Of a stretch of DNA of 64,000 nt, positions 42,207 to 51,747 are shown in pieces. The DNA comes from Dactylis glomerata (taxonomy: Eukaryota; Streptophyta; Magnoliopsida; Poales; Poaceae). The stretch is taken from the NCBI GenBank assembly GCA_007115705.1, contig QXEO01001565.1:1572960-1636959 (forward strand), given 5' to 3'. How positions within the stretch are numbered: position 1 is the stretch's first letter; every line of letters starts with the position of its first letter. Made by a program: the position numbers and the translations under genes. The notes beneath the pieces were generated by a model. That model did no database searches, was not told the origin of the DNA, and worked only from the letters and a program-made list of their open reading frames with translations.

Positions 42207-45200
42207 TTCACTCATATGAAAGAAGATGCTAAGTGGAAACTTCTTGACCGTATACAAGAGAATGCTGAAGGTTGGGAAAATGGCAAAGGTAGGAAGTCAG
42301 GTATAAATTATGATTATGAATGCATTAAATCTTTTATGGGGACCGATGACTTTCACAGTGTTAGCTCTGCTTATGGTCTTGATTCACAAATTCTTGCTAA
42401 TTGTCTTAAGGCTTTTGCTTCCTATATTGATGTTCCAAAGAAAGATTGGAACAAATATCATGCGCCTTATAAAGACTCTATTAGTCATATACCTGCTGCA
42501 GCTACAGAAGTTTGTACGGTTGATAGCATCGTTCCTGAACCTTATATTGAGAAGACACCTTTCCCTGCGAAGGTAAAGAAGTACTCTACTTTGGTAAGTG
42601 TGTCTAATAAAAGTACTAAGAAAGCTGCAGAGCCTGATGAGCAAATTACTATTAAGTCTCCTGTTGCTATATTGAAAGATCTTGTTACTAAAGATGTAGG
42701 AGATGAATATATTCTTTTTTGTGAAGATGCTTCTAACATTCTCTCGCATCCTAAAAAGCATAGGAAAGCAAGTGTTCCTGTTATTTCTGTCAGGATTGGA
42801 GATCATTGCTATTATGGCTTATGTGATATTGGTGCTAGTGCAAGTGCTATTCCTTTGGAGCTTTATAAAGAAATTATGCACGAGATTGGCGCTTGTGAAC
42901 TTGAAGATATTGATGTGGTTGTTCAGCTTGCTAACCGAGAGACTGTTTGGCCTCTTGGTATTGTTCGAGATGTGGAAGTTCTATGTGGTAAGACTAAGTA
43001 CCCTACTGATTTTCTAGTACTTGGTAAGGAGGCTAGTAAAACTTGTCCTATTATTTTTGGTAGACCATTTTTGAACACTTGTGGCGCCGTGATAGATTGT
43101 AAGAAGGAGAAATTTTTTACTAAGTTTAATGGAGAGTCTTATGAGTTTAAATTTTCCAAGTTTGCTAAGACTTCTTATGAGAATGAAACGCCTAATGAAA
43201 ATTTTCGAGTTGAGCAGCTTGCTTCTATTGCTCTTGCTCCTAATAATGCCTTGCAGCAATTCATGGAAGATCACGAAAGTGATGTTTTTAGCAAGGAAAG
43301 AGAAGAGATTGACGACATTCTTCTTCGTCAACCACCATTACTCAAGCATAATTTACCTGTGGAGGATCTTGGTACCACTTTGCCGCCTAAGGAAGATCCT
43401 GTTTTTGAATTAAAGCCTTTGCCTGATAATCTTAAAAATGCTTATATTGATGATAAGAAAATATATCCTGTTATTATTAGCTCTAAACTTTCAGGAAAGG
43501 AAGAAGAAAGATTATTGGAGATATTGAAGAAACACCGAGGAGCTATGGGATATACTCTTGATGATTTAAAAGGGATTTCTCCTACTTTATGTCAGCATGC
43601 CATTAATATGGAGAAAGACGCGAAGCCAGTCGTGGAGCATCAACGCCGCCTAATTCCCAAGATGAAGGATGTGGTAAGAAATGAGGTATTAAAACTCCTT
43701 GATGCTGGTATTATTTATCCTATTGCTGATAGTAGATGGGTTAGTCCTGTTCATTGTGTTCCTAAGAAAGGAGGTATGACTGTTGTGCCTAATGAGAATA
43801 ACGAGCTTATTCCTCAAAGGGTAGTTGTTGGATATAGAATGTGCATTGATTATAGAAAGGTAAACAAGGTTACTAAAAAGGATCACTATCCTTTACCGTT
43901 TATAGATCAGATGTTAGAAAGGTTGTCTAAGAAGACTCATTTTTGTTTCCTTGATGGTTATTCTGGTTTTTCTCAAATTGCTGTTAAGAAGGATGATCAA
44001 GAGAAAACCACTTTTACTTGTCCTTATGGAACTTATGCTTATAGACGTATGCCGTTTGGTTTATGCAATGCTCCTGCTATTTTTCAAAGATGTATGTCTG
44101 CTATTTTTCATGGATTTTGTGAAGAAATTGTGGAGGTCTTCATGGACGATTTTTCCGTCTATGGAACTTCTTTTGATAATTGTTTGCACAACCTTGATAA
44201 AGTTTTGCAGAGGTGCGAAGAAAGTAACCTTGTTCTTAATTGGGAGAAATGCCACTTTATGGTAAATGAAGGAATTGTCCTTGGACATAAAATTTCTGAA
44301 AGAGGTATTGAAGTTGACAGAGCGAAAGTGGAGGCAATTGAGAAAATGCCCTGTCCCAGAGATGTTAAAGGTATTCGTAGAATTCTTGGTCATGCTGGTT
44401 TCTATAGGAGGTTTATTAAAGATTTCTCTAAGATTTCAAAGCCTCTTACCAATCTTCTTCAAAAGGATGTACCATTTGTCTTTGATGATGATTGTAAAGA
44501 AGCTTTTGAAACTCTTAAGAAGGCTTTAACTACTGCCCCTATTGTTCAACCACCTGATTGGAATTTACCTTTTGAAATTTTGTGTGATGCTAGTGATTTT
44601 GCTGTTGGTGCTGTTCTTGGACAGCGCGTAGATAATAAGTTGAATGTTATTCATTATGCTAGTAAGACTCTTGATGCTGCCCAGAAGAATTATGCCACTA
44701 CTGAGAAAGAGTTTCTTGCTGTTGTTTTTGCGTGTGATAAGTTTAGATCTTATATTGTTGATTCTAAAGTTACTATTCATACTGATCACGCTGCTATTAG
44801 ATATCTTATGACGAAGAAGGATGCTAAGCCTAGGCTTATTAGATGGGTGTTGCTTTTACAAGAGTTTGATTTGCATATCATAGATAGGAAAGGTGCTGAA
44901 AATCCTGTGGCTGACAACTTGTCTAGATTGGAAAACATTTCTTTTGATCCTATTCCTGTTAATGATAGTTTTCCAAATGAACAGTTGGCTGCGATAAATG
45001 TAACTTCGCGAGACCTTCCTTGGTATGCTGATTATGCTAACTTTATTGTTTCCAAGTATTTGCCTCCAACCTTTACAGCTCAGCAAAGAAGAAAATTCTT
45101 CTATGATTTGAGGCATTACTTTTGGGATGACCCACATTTATATAAAGAAGGAGTTGATGGTATCATGAGAAGATGCGTACCGGAATATGAGCAACAAGAG

Positions 45201-46358
45201 ATATTAAGAAAATGCCATAGCAGTGCTTATGGAGGGCATCATGCTGGAGATAGAACCGCACAGAAGGTTCTACAATCAGGTTTTTATTGGCCAACCCTCT
45301 TTAAAGATTCCAGAAGGTATGTTTTATCTTGCGATGAATGTCAAAGAGTTGGTAATATTTCTAGACGCAATGAAATGCCTATGAATTACACTCTTGTTAT
45401 TGAACCATTTGATTGTTGGGGATTTGACTTTATGGGTCCTTTTCCTCCTTCAAAAGGCTATACCCATATACTTGTTGCTGTTGATTATGTTACTAAATGG
45501 GTAGAAGCCATACCTACAAAGAGTGCCGATGGTGAGACCTCGTTAAAAATGCTTAAGGATGTTATTTTTCCTAGGTTCGGAGTTACTAGATATCTTATGA
45601 CTGACGGAGGTTCTCATTTTATTCACGGTAGTTTTAGAAAAACTCTTGCTAAGTATGATGTCAATCATAGAATTGCTTCTGCTTATCATCCCCAAACTAG
45701 TGGGCAGGTAGAGCTTTCAAATAGAGAGATCAAGTCTATCTTGCAGAAGACTGTTAGTAGATCTAGGAAAAACTGGGCTAGTAGGTTAAATGACGCTTTA
45801 TGGGCTTATAGAACTGCTTATAAGAACCCCATGGGTATGTCTCCTTATAAGATGGTTTACGGAAAAGCGTGTCACTTGCCCTTAGAATTAGAACACAAAG
45901 CTTTTTGGGCAGTGACAGAGCTTAATAGAGATTTTAAACTAGCCGGTAAGAAAAGGTTATTAGATTTGAGTTCTCTAGATGAGTGGAGAAACGAAGCGTA
46001 TGAGAATGCCAGACTTTTCAAAGAGAAAGTCAAGCAATGGCATGATAAGAGAATTCTTAAGAGAGAATTTCATGTTGGTGAGAAAGTTCTATTGTATAGG
46101 TCTCGTCTCAGATTTTTTGCAGGAAAATTACTTTCAAAATGGGAAGGACCATATGTTATTGTGGAAGTGTACCGCTCAGGTGCTATAAAGATTGCTTCAT
46201 TGAAAGATGATTCTACACAAGTGGTGAATGGGCAAAGACTCAAGCATTATATTTCTGGAGATTCTTATAATGAAGATGTTGATGTTATTGAAACGGTTTC
46301 TCCGGAAGATTACATCCAAGACAAACTGCAGGAACCTGCAGAGTTCGTTTTCGAATAG
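42207..46358 (+). CDS. Pol of the Athila element (protease, RT, RNase H, integrase)
   Basis: One open frame of 1,384 codons after the stop at 42204. Protease has LCDIGASASAIPL (about 42820; active-site DIGA). Reverse transcriptase shows YRMCIDYRKVNKVTKKDHYP, PFGLCNAPAIFQ and the catalytic FMDD (about 44140). RNase H has LCDASDFAVGAVL, TEKEFLAVVFA and HTDHAAIRYL. Integrase has the HHCC site (GGHHAGDRTA, then CDECQ), first Asp in GFDFMGP, second in TDGGSHF and Glu in QVELSNRE, with a C-terminal tail to a TAG at 46356. All catalytic residues I know are present. The frame has no further break, so only the gag stop and its effect on expression limit it. An internal ATG at 42216 lies just after the stop. 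Confidence 0.9.
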   Translation, partial: FTHMKEDAKWKLLDRIQENAEGWENGKGRKSGINYDYECIKSFMGTDDFHSVSSAYGLDSQILANCLKAFASYIDVPKKDWNKYHAPYKDSISHIPAAATEVCTVDSIVPEPYIEKTPFPAKVKKYSTLVSVSNKSTKKAAEPDEQITIKSPVAILKDLVTKDVGDEYILFCEDASNILSHPKKHRKASVPVISVRIGDHCYYGLCDIGASASAIPLELYKEIMHEIGACELEDIDVVVQLANRETVWPLGIVRDVEVLCGKTKYPTDFLVLGKEASKTCPIIFGRPFLNTCGAVIDCKKEKFFTKFNGESYEFKFSKFAKTSYENETPNENFRVEQLASIALAPNNALQQFMEDHESDVFSKEREEIDDILLRQPPLLKHNLPVEDLGTTLPPKEDPVFELKPLPDNLKNAYIDDKKIYPVIISSKLSGKEEERLLEILKKHRGAMGYTLDDLKGISPTLCQHAINMEKDAKPVVEHQRRLIPKMKDVVRNEVLKLLDAGIIYPIADSRWVSPVHCVPKKGGMTVVPNENNELIPQRVVVGYRMCIDYRKVNKVTKKDHYPLPFIDQMLERLSKKTHFCFLDGYSGFSQIAVKKDDQEKTTFTCPYGTYAYRRMPFGLCNAPAIFQRCMSAIFHGFCEEIVEVFMDDFSVYGTSFDNCLHNLDKVLQRCEESNLVLNWEKCHFMVNEGIVLGHKISERGIEVDRAKVEAIEKMPCPRDVKGIRRILGHAGFYRRFIKDFSKISKPLTNLLQKDVPFVFDDDCKEAFETLKKALTTAPIVQPPDWNLPFEILCDASDFAVGAVLGQRVDNKLNVIHYASKTLDAAQKNYATTEKEFLAVVFACDKFRSYIVDSKVTIHTDHAAIRYLMTKKDAKPRLIRWVLLLQEFDLHIIDRKGAENPVADNLSRLENISFDPIPVNDSFPNEQLAAINVTSRDLPWYADYANFIVSKYLPPTFTAQQRRKFFYDLRHYFWDDPHLYKEGVDGIMRRCVPEYEQQEILRKCHSSAYGGHHAGDRTAQKVLQSGFYWPTLFKDSRRYVLSCDECQRVGNISRRNEMPMNYTLVIEPFDCWGFDFMGPFPPSKGYTHILVAVDYVTKWVEAIPTKSADGETSLKMLKDVIFPRFGVTRYLMTDGGSHFIHGSFRKTLAKYDVNHRIASAYHPQTSGQVELSNREIKSILQKTVSRSRKNWASRLNDALWAYRTAYKNPMGMSPYKMVYGKACHLPLELEHKAFWAVTELNRDFKLAGKKRLLDLSSLDEWRNEAYENARLFKEKVKQWHDKRILKREFHVGEKVLLYRSRLRFFAGKLLSKWEGPYVIVEVYRSGAIKIASLKDDSTQVVNGQRLKHYISGDSYNEDVDVIETVSPEDYIQDKLQEPAEFVFE

Positions 46359-46696
46359 GTAACAGTTCTAGTCAGAAAAGTTTCGCGAAAAGTTCTTACT
46401 TTAATATTTTTGCTGTTTTTACTAAATATGAAAAATCACGAGACGAAAAAGGGCACAAAAAAGAGTCCGTGTGTGCCTCTCACACGGGTGGCGCGGGCCC
46501 ACCCCTGGCCGCGCCACCTATGTGTGAGAACACACCGGAACTCGTTTCCGTCCCGGTTTCCTCCCGTGACTTCGTTTCGATGTATAATTTTCGCTTATTT
46601 AACCCCCCAGAGTCCCCGAGGTCTGTATATCGTTTTCTCGTCGTGTTTTGTTTTGAGTTGTTTCTGTCAGGAGTTGATCTTAAGTTTAGGAGAGTC

Positions 46697-47053
46697 ATGG
46701 CCTCTTCAAGTGACAACAAGGGCAAAAGGCCCTATGTAGATGATCAGCTACGCCAAAAGTGGAAGGAAGAGCAAGGTTCTGGGAGAGGAAGGCCGAGGAA
46801 CCCTGCTTTTGAAGGACCAACAAAAGTTCGACATATCTTTTCTCATGATTTGCAGGGACCAACATATCATGTTTTGGATCTTGATTCCATGCCCGAGATA
46901 GAACATGGAATACTGGTCACTTTTGAGCTTTGCACTAATTATCAAGCCTTGAAGAGGGAGGTAAAGATGCTTCAAGAAGAGAATCTCAGGCTTCGCCAGA
47001 CGCAGGAATATTTCATTAATCCAAGGCTGCTTCCAATACCACCGAAGGAGTAA
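46697..47053 (+). CDS. Small ORF after pol, Athila element
   Basis: A 118-residue ORF from MASSSDNKGKRPYVDDQ. A basic Gly/Arg-rich start (QGSGRGRPRNPAFEGPTK) is followed by a middle without recognised domain and a C-terminal heptad helix (LKREVKMLQEENLRLRQTQ), probably a coiled coil. It occupies the place of the third ORF of Athila elements, sometimes called env-like, but I see no signal peptide, membrane anchor or glycoprotein feature. The upstream in-frame extension to 46469 lacks support and contains the GC hairpin, so I chose the ATG at 46697. Function unknown. Confidence 0.55.
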   Translation: MASSSDNKGKRPYVDDQLRQKWKEEQGSGRGRPRNPAFEGPTKVRHIFSHDLQGPTYHVLDLDSMPEIEHGILVTFELCTNYQALKREVKMLQEENLRLRQTQEYFINPRLLPIPPKE

Positions 47054-48732
47054 TTCATCATCGGTTTAGGCATCCCCTTGGCTTGTTCCAAGCTTGGGGG
47101 AGTGCCGCGGTATCACATCATTACCTTTCGCTCATTTACTTTTCAAATAGAGTCATATCATGAATAGAGAAGTTATCTTATAGAATAGTTTGCAGTTTGG
47201 AAGTATCCTCCTTAGTCAGTTATCTATGTATCCTTTGGTGTGAGTTGTGGTGATAAAATATTAATGAGAAGTTCTATTGTTTACTTTCCGCACATTTTAT
47301 GTTAGTTTGCAATCTCTCTTGTATGACTAGTCTTGTTGATTGGTATTGGTATCACATTGGGAACATGAGTAAATTTAGTTGGTTTTGGCAAACCTAGCTT
47401 GGTCAGTAGCAATTTTACCTTGAGGTTTGAGTAGAGAAGAATAAAGAAGTGCTTGTAGTCACATCACTTCAGTTTTCCTTATGTTTGACTTATAAGCATT
47501 GTTATTCTTAAAGTTAAAATCGTTGTACCTTCAAGGGAGTTTGCATGATTGTTCTTATTATATGTATGTTTGTTTGTTTCATGCAACTCTTATGCTTGCT
47601 ACCCAGCCATGCTAGCCAAAAACCTATACTGAGTATGAGCTCTACTCGTGCATCCAAGTACCAAAAGCCAAGTCACTTCCAAAGAGTCCATTATAAATTC
47701 CTATGCATGGTATTTCAAGCCATTCCAAGTAAATTTTCATGTGCTACCTTTCAAAAACTTTCAAACACTTCTCATTTTGTGCAACTGTTTTTAGCTCATG
47801 AGGACGTAGTGGATGGGTTTGTTATCTTCCATACTAAATTGAGTACCCCTCGACTAGGCAGCTTCATCTGCTCGTCATTAATTTTGCAAGGGAGCTGGTC
47901 AGACCATTATAATCTTAAAAAGAAAAAGAAAGAAAAAGGCACTCCTCCAATGGAATGTGAAAGTTGGTCGGCACCCGATGGAATCGGTTAGCCATGGTTT
48001 GAGAAAGGAAAAAGGTGGGGAGGAGTGCAAAGCTATAAAAGAGCACCAAAGTGCCAACTAATTAAACATCTCGGAACCGCTCTCACTTGTTTAGTATGGA
48101 AGATATCAAGAACTCCGTTGCTAGTCGTTGACAAAAGCAACCACCTCTCAAAACAATTTTTACCTCTGTTTTACAAATGAAAAGCTCTAGCACATGTTTA
48201 ATCCCTGCTTCCCTCTGCGAAGGGCCTATCGTTTACTTTTATGTTGAGTCAACCTATTTCCCTCTATCTCAAGCAAGCATTTGAGTTGTTATGTTTCATT
48301 CATCCATATGTTGATCCGTTTAATCATGTTTACTATCTTCCTTGTTATGTATAATGCTTTTGTCTGAAGGAATATATCTTTGAAAGCTCTCTTTGAATGC
48401 AAAAGTTTGTTTCGTTGAGCATATAGTCTTTGCTATATTAGCTCTATTTTAAAAGGCTCCGTTCAAAAGAAAGAACAGCTTGTTCTTCATTCTTTGACCA
48501 AGAACTAAGGTTTGCCATTGCCAATTATAGTTTACCTTGGGCATCTTTGTATGTGATTCCCTTTTACCTATTGCAAGTCTATATCTTATAAAGGGAAGTT
48601 GCTGTCGATTATAACTTGTGCTTTTGGTGAATGTGATGCTTCTTGTCCGTATTTTGATTATCGACACTTCACTCCATAAACTTGTGGGCATGTTTACCGA
48701 GTTTAGTTTTCTCTTGGGGACAAGCGAGGTCT
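47054..48732 (+). other. Noncoding 3' region of the Athila element
   Basis: About 1.7 kb without a supported gene. A polypurine-like motif aagcttgggggag stands at 47090-47102 and repeats the true tract at 48733. An ORF at 47545-47991 has no domain I recognise and ends in a lysine run. Long noncoding 3' regions are usual in Athila elements. Confidence 0.7.
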
Positions 48733-48748
48733 AAGCTTGGGGGAGGGG
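48733..48748 (+). other. Polypurine tract of the Athila element
   Basis: aagcttgggggagggg, one base before the TG of the 3' LTR. Confidence 0.9.
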
Positions 48749-48749
48749 T

Positions 48750-50259
48750 TGATACGTCCAATTTGCATCACTATTTTGTACCATAACTTACTGTTATTCA
48801 TTGATATATTTCATATTTAGAGTTGATACTTATGTTATTTCCTTTGTTTTCACATGTTTGACGATCATCGGAGGAGTTGCTGCCGGAGTCAGGATTCTGC
48901 TGGAAAAAGGGCCATCAAGGGACCATATTTTGAAGATCAGGAAAATTCCAGAAAAATACCCAGAAATTATATTTTCCCAGAAGACTCAGGAAGCCAGGAG
49001 TAGGAGTCAAGATGAGCCAGGGGGGCCCCACACGCCAGGTGGCGCGGCCAGCCCCCTGGCCGCGCCAGCCCTGTGTGAGGGAGCCCTGGCCCACTTCTGG
49101 CCTCGCCCCTTCGCGTACATCATCGTCCCCGAAAACCTAAGTCAAGGGGGGGCCTCAGAGTTAGACACAGCCGCCTCTGCGGGGCAGAGAACACCAGAGA
49201 GAAAAAGCTCTCCGGCAGGGAGAAATCTGCCGGGGAAATTCCTTCCCGGAGAGGGGAGATCGTCGCCATCGTCATCACCATCGCACTGGACTTCATCGGG
49301 ATCATCGACGTCATCATCTCCATCACCAGCACCTTCATCTCCACCATCACCTCGCCATCCCGCTGTAACATCTTGAGTTGGATCTTGTTATATTCATAGG
49401 GGAAACTTTCCCGGTGTTGATTACTCTTGTAGTTGATGCTATTGAGTGGAACCATTGAGTTAAGGTTTATGTTCAGATCGTTATTTACCATTATTTCACC
49501 TCTGATCATGATCCATATGATGTCTTGTGAGTAGTTCGTTTAGTTCTTGAGGACATGGGAGAAGTCAAGATGTTAGTAGTGAATTATTGTTGAGAAATAT
49601 TTACTGGTTTGATATTGTTGTGGTGCTATTTCACTAGTGGTGTCATGTGAACGTCGACTACATGATACTTCACCATTTATGGGCCTAGTGAGATGCATTG
49701 TGTATTTGGCTACCGATTGTGGGGTTGCTGGAGTGACAGAAACCTAAACCTCCGTTGGGAAACCATTGCACCAGGAAGCGTAGGATCATAGAGTTTAAGG
49801 CTGTGGTTAGATTTATCTTAATTACTTTCTTGTATTTGCGGATGCTTGCAAGGGGTATAATCACAAGTGTGTATTTATCCTAGTAAGGGTAGTGCGCTAG
49901 CACAGGTTCACCCCCATAACACCTACCAAACCAATAAATACTATTGGCTCTATGAAGCGAAAGCTCTTGACAGAAACCTCCCGTGTGTCCTCGAGAACGT
50001 TTGGTTATTATAAGTACACAACCGGCTTGTCCTTTGCTGAAGAAAGGATTGGGCCACTTGCTGCAATTGTTACTACTGTCTTTTATTTACTCGCACTTTA
50101 TTTACTCGAATTACCAAATACTCCTGAAAACCTGTTTGCTAGTATTTACAGTGATTCCTTGATCAAAACTGCTCATCAACACCTTCTGCTCCTCGTTGGG
50201 TTCCACACTCTTATTTATCGAAAGTACTACGATACACCCCCTATACTTGTGGGTCATCA
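48750..50259 (+). repeat. 3' LTR of the Athila element
   Basis: Direct copy of 40000-41510, same ends, one base shorter. Confidence 0.95.
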
Positions 50260-50264
50260 GTCGC
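50260..50264. repeat. Right target duplication of the Athila element (GTCGC)
   Basis: Identical to 39995-39999. Confidence 0.95.
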
Positions 50265-50303
50265 ACTAACACGACCATTGTACATCCATCCATTATCAGC
50301 CAT
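50265..50303 (-). pseudogene. First codons of the TNP2 transposase, cut off by Athila
   Basis: A minus-strand ATG at 50303 opens MADNGWMYNGR. The frame runs into the target duplication and is in register with the TNP2 body at 39999. This confirms that one exon was split by the Athila insertion. Confidence 0.85.
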
Positions 50304-50450
50304 CCTCTGCTTTATTGGGAGCCTAACCAGAAACATAGCATTTCATATCAAATAATAGCAAGAAATTAAAAGCATCATATTTTTATTTTTCTACCGGACA
50401 AAACGCATGCATCAACCTACAACTCTACTAGGTGGGCTCCTAGCAGCCCC

Positions 50451-50652
50451 CGGATCCGTAGATTAAGTACGTTCTCCATGTTCTACCCCGATCCAAGGCA
50501 GAATTTCGGTAGCACCTCCCCGCTGCTCTCCCGATACATGTCTCGGCAAAATGCCGAGAGGATGTGCATCCAGAGAACAACGGGGAGGCGCTACCGAAAT
50601 CCTGACTCGGACCGAGGTAGAACACGGAAAACGTACTCAATCTACGGATCCG
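50451..50652. repeat. Long foldback: 72-bp arms around a 58-bp loop, inside CACTA
   Basis: Arm 50451-50522 pairs with 50581-50652. Both ends read cggatccgtagatt and the inner ends cggtagc.cctccccg. About ten positions differ, mostly transitions, several of which would still pair as G-U in RNA. The loop holds a second small palindrome (ctcggcaaaatgccgag). It lies about 150 bases upstream of the transposase ATG on the minus strand, so transposase transcripts may include it. It has no protein sense: ORFs on both strands here are mirror images. Confidence 0.85.
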
Positions 50653-50939
50653 GCGACTGTCCCATAAATTCCGCAAGCGTTACGCTTCATAATATGCCGA
50701 CCTCTAATGCATATTTATCCGCGTAACGCTCGTGGACGGGAAGTGACACCTAGGTTTCGCGACTTGACGTGAAATTGAATCTAGTGACATACATAAAAAG
50801 AACGGATGATGAGATGGAATTCTAGCTCACCCTCGGTGTCGGTGTCAAACAACGAAGGTGCCGGTGTAGACGGCCTCCTCTCGACGGTGCCGATGTTGAC
50901 GACCTCCTCTGGATGGGGTGCCGATGTCGATGGCCTCGT

Positions 50940-51432
50940 CTCGATGGCCTCCCCTCGCTGACGGGTGGGGGTGGTACGGTGCCGCCGGCGTCGGGCGGCG
51001 CGGGGGCGAGCCTGCAGGGGCGGTGCGGGGGTGGTGAGGGGGTGGTACGGTGGTGGTTAGGGGGCGGTGCGGGGGTGGCCAGGGGGCGCTGCGGAGGTGG
51101 CAGGGGGCGGTGGCGTCCGGTGGCGCGGGGGTGGCATCGGGCGGTGCGGTGGCCGGGGGCGGTGGGGGGGTGGCAGGGGGCGGTGGCGTCGGGCGGTGGC
51201 GGGCTGGCGTCGGGGTGGCAAGGGGCGGCGCGGGGGTGGTAGGGGGCGGCGCGGGGGTGGCAGGGGGCAGCGCGGGGTGCGGGGGTGGAAGGGGGCGGCG
51301 TGGGGGAGGCAGGGGGCGGCGCGGGAGGAGTGCGGCGCGGGAGGGGGCGACGGCTGGGAGGAGGGGGCGGCGCGGCGGCTGGGAGGAGGAAAAAGGGGGC
51401 TCGGGCGCGGGCTAGGAGTCGAAAAATGACTC
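50940..51432. repeat. G-rich minisatellite-like tract
   Basis: The plus strand is a run of degenerate units such as gcgggggtggcagggggcggc. On the minus strand it reads as an open, proline/arginine-rich ORF (51443-51057) with no recognised domain. It may be the N-terminal part of a CACTA protein or a leader. The G-runs could form quadruplexes. I cannot tell whether it is translated. Confidence 0.6.
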
Positions 51433-51462
51433 GGTCGGGGCACGGGCTAGATCTAGGGTTAA

Positions 51463-51510
51463 CCCCTATACGGCGACGGCCAGGCCATCGGCATATCCCT
51501 GGCCGTCGGC
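51463..51510. repeat. Isolated CACTA subterminal-type repeats
   Basis: tatacggcgacggcc, then ccatcggcatat, then ggccgtcggcgtatg resemble the motifs at both ends of the element but lie 4.8 kb inside the right end. Followed by long T runs. Confidence 0.6.
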
Positions 51511-51747
51511 GTATGCCCCCTTTTTTTTGCCTTTTTTTATTTTTATTTTTTTAATATCTGACATATATAAACTTACTACATTAACTCAGCTCCATGATAC
51601 ATTTTTAATATTTTTTCAGTCCATATCTCTCGTCGTCGACATAGCCTTTTTTATTTTATTTAACTTTTGTTTTAAATTTTTTGGAAAACAATGTCACATA
51701 TGGTTAACTTTTATTTTTTATTTTTTTAAACTTTTGTTTTACTTTTT

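Larger units (their letters stand above)
40000..50259 (+). mobile_element. Athila-lineage Ty3/Gypsy retrotransposon, nearly complete
   Basis: LTRs of 1,511 and 1,510 bp (start TGATACGTCC, end GGTCATCA), perfect 5-bp duplication GTCGC, tRNA-Asp primer site, gag-pol, an extra ORF after pol and a polypurine tract. I count nine substitutions and one 1-bp indel between the LTRs by eye, so it is young. A tRNA-Asp primer and an additional ORF after integrase fit the Athila lineage. It sits in the first coding exon of the CACTA transposase. Confidence 0.93.

Noticed and set aside
42310..45137. Leu- and Asn-rich ORFs on other frames of the Athila pol
   Set aside because: Shadows of the long pol frame in AT-rich codons.
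47545..47991. 148-residue ORF in the Athila 3' region
   Set aside because: No domain, low-complexity Lys end, not at the usual third-ORF position; treated as noncoding.
50451..50652. miR820 precursor
   Set aside because: The arms do not contain the miR820 sequence as I remember it.
50440..50726. ORFs on both strands across the foldback
   Set aside because: The two translations mirror each other because of the inverted repeat; no coding support.
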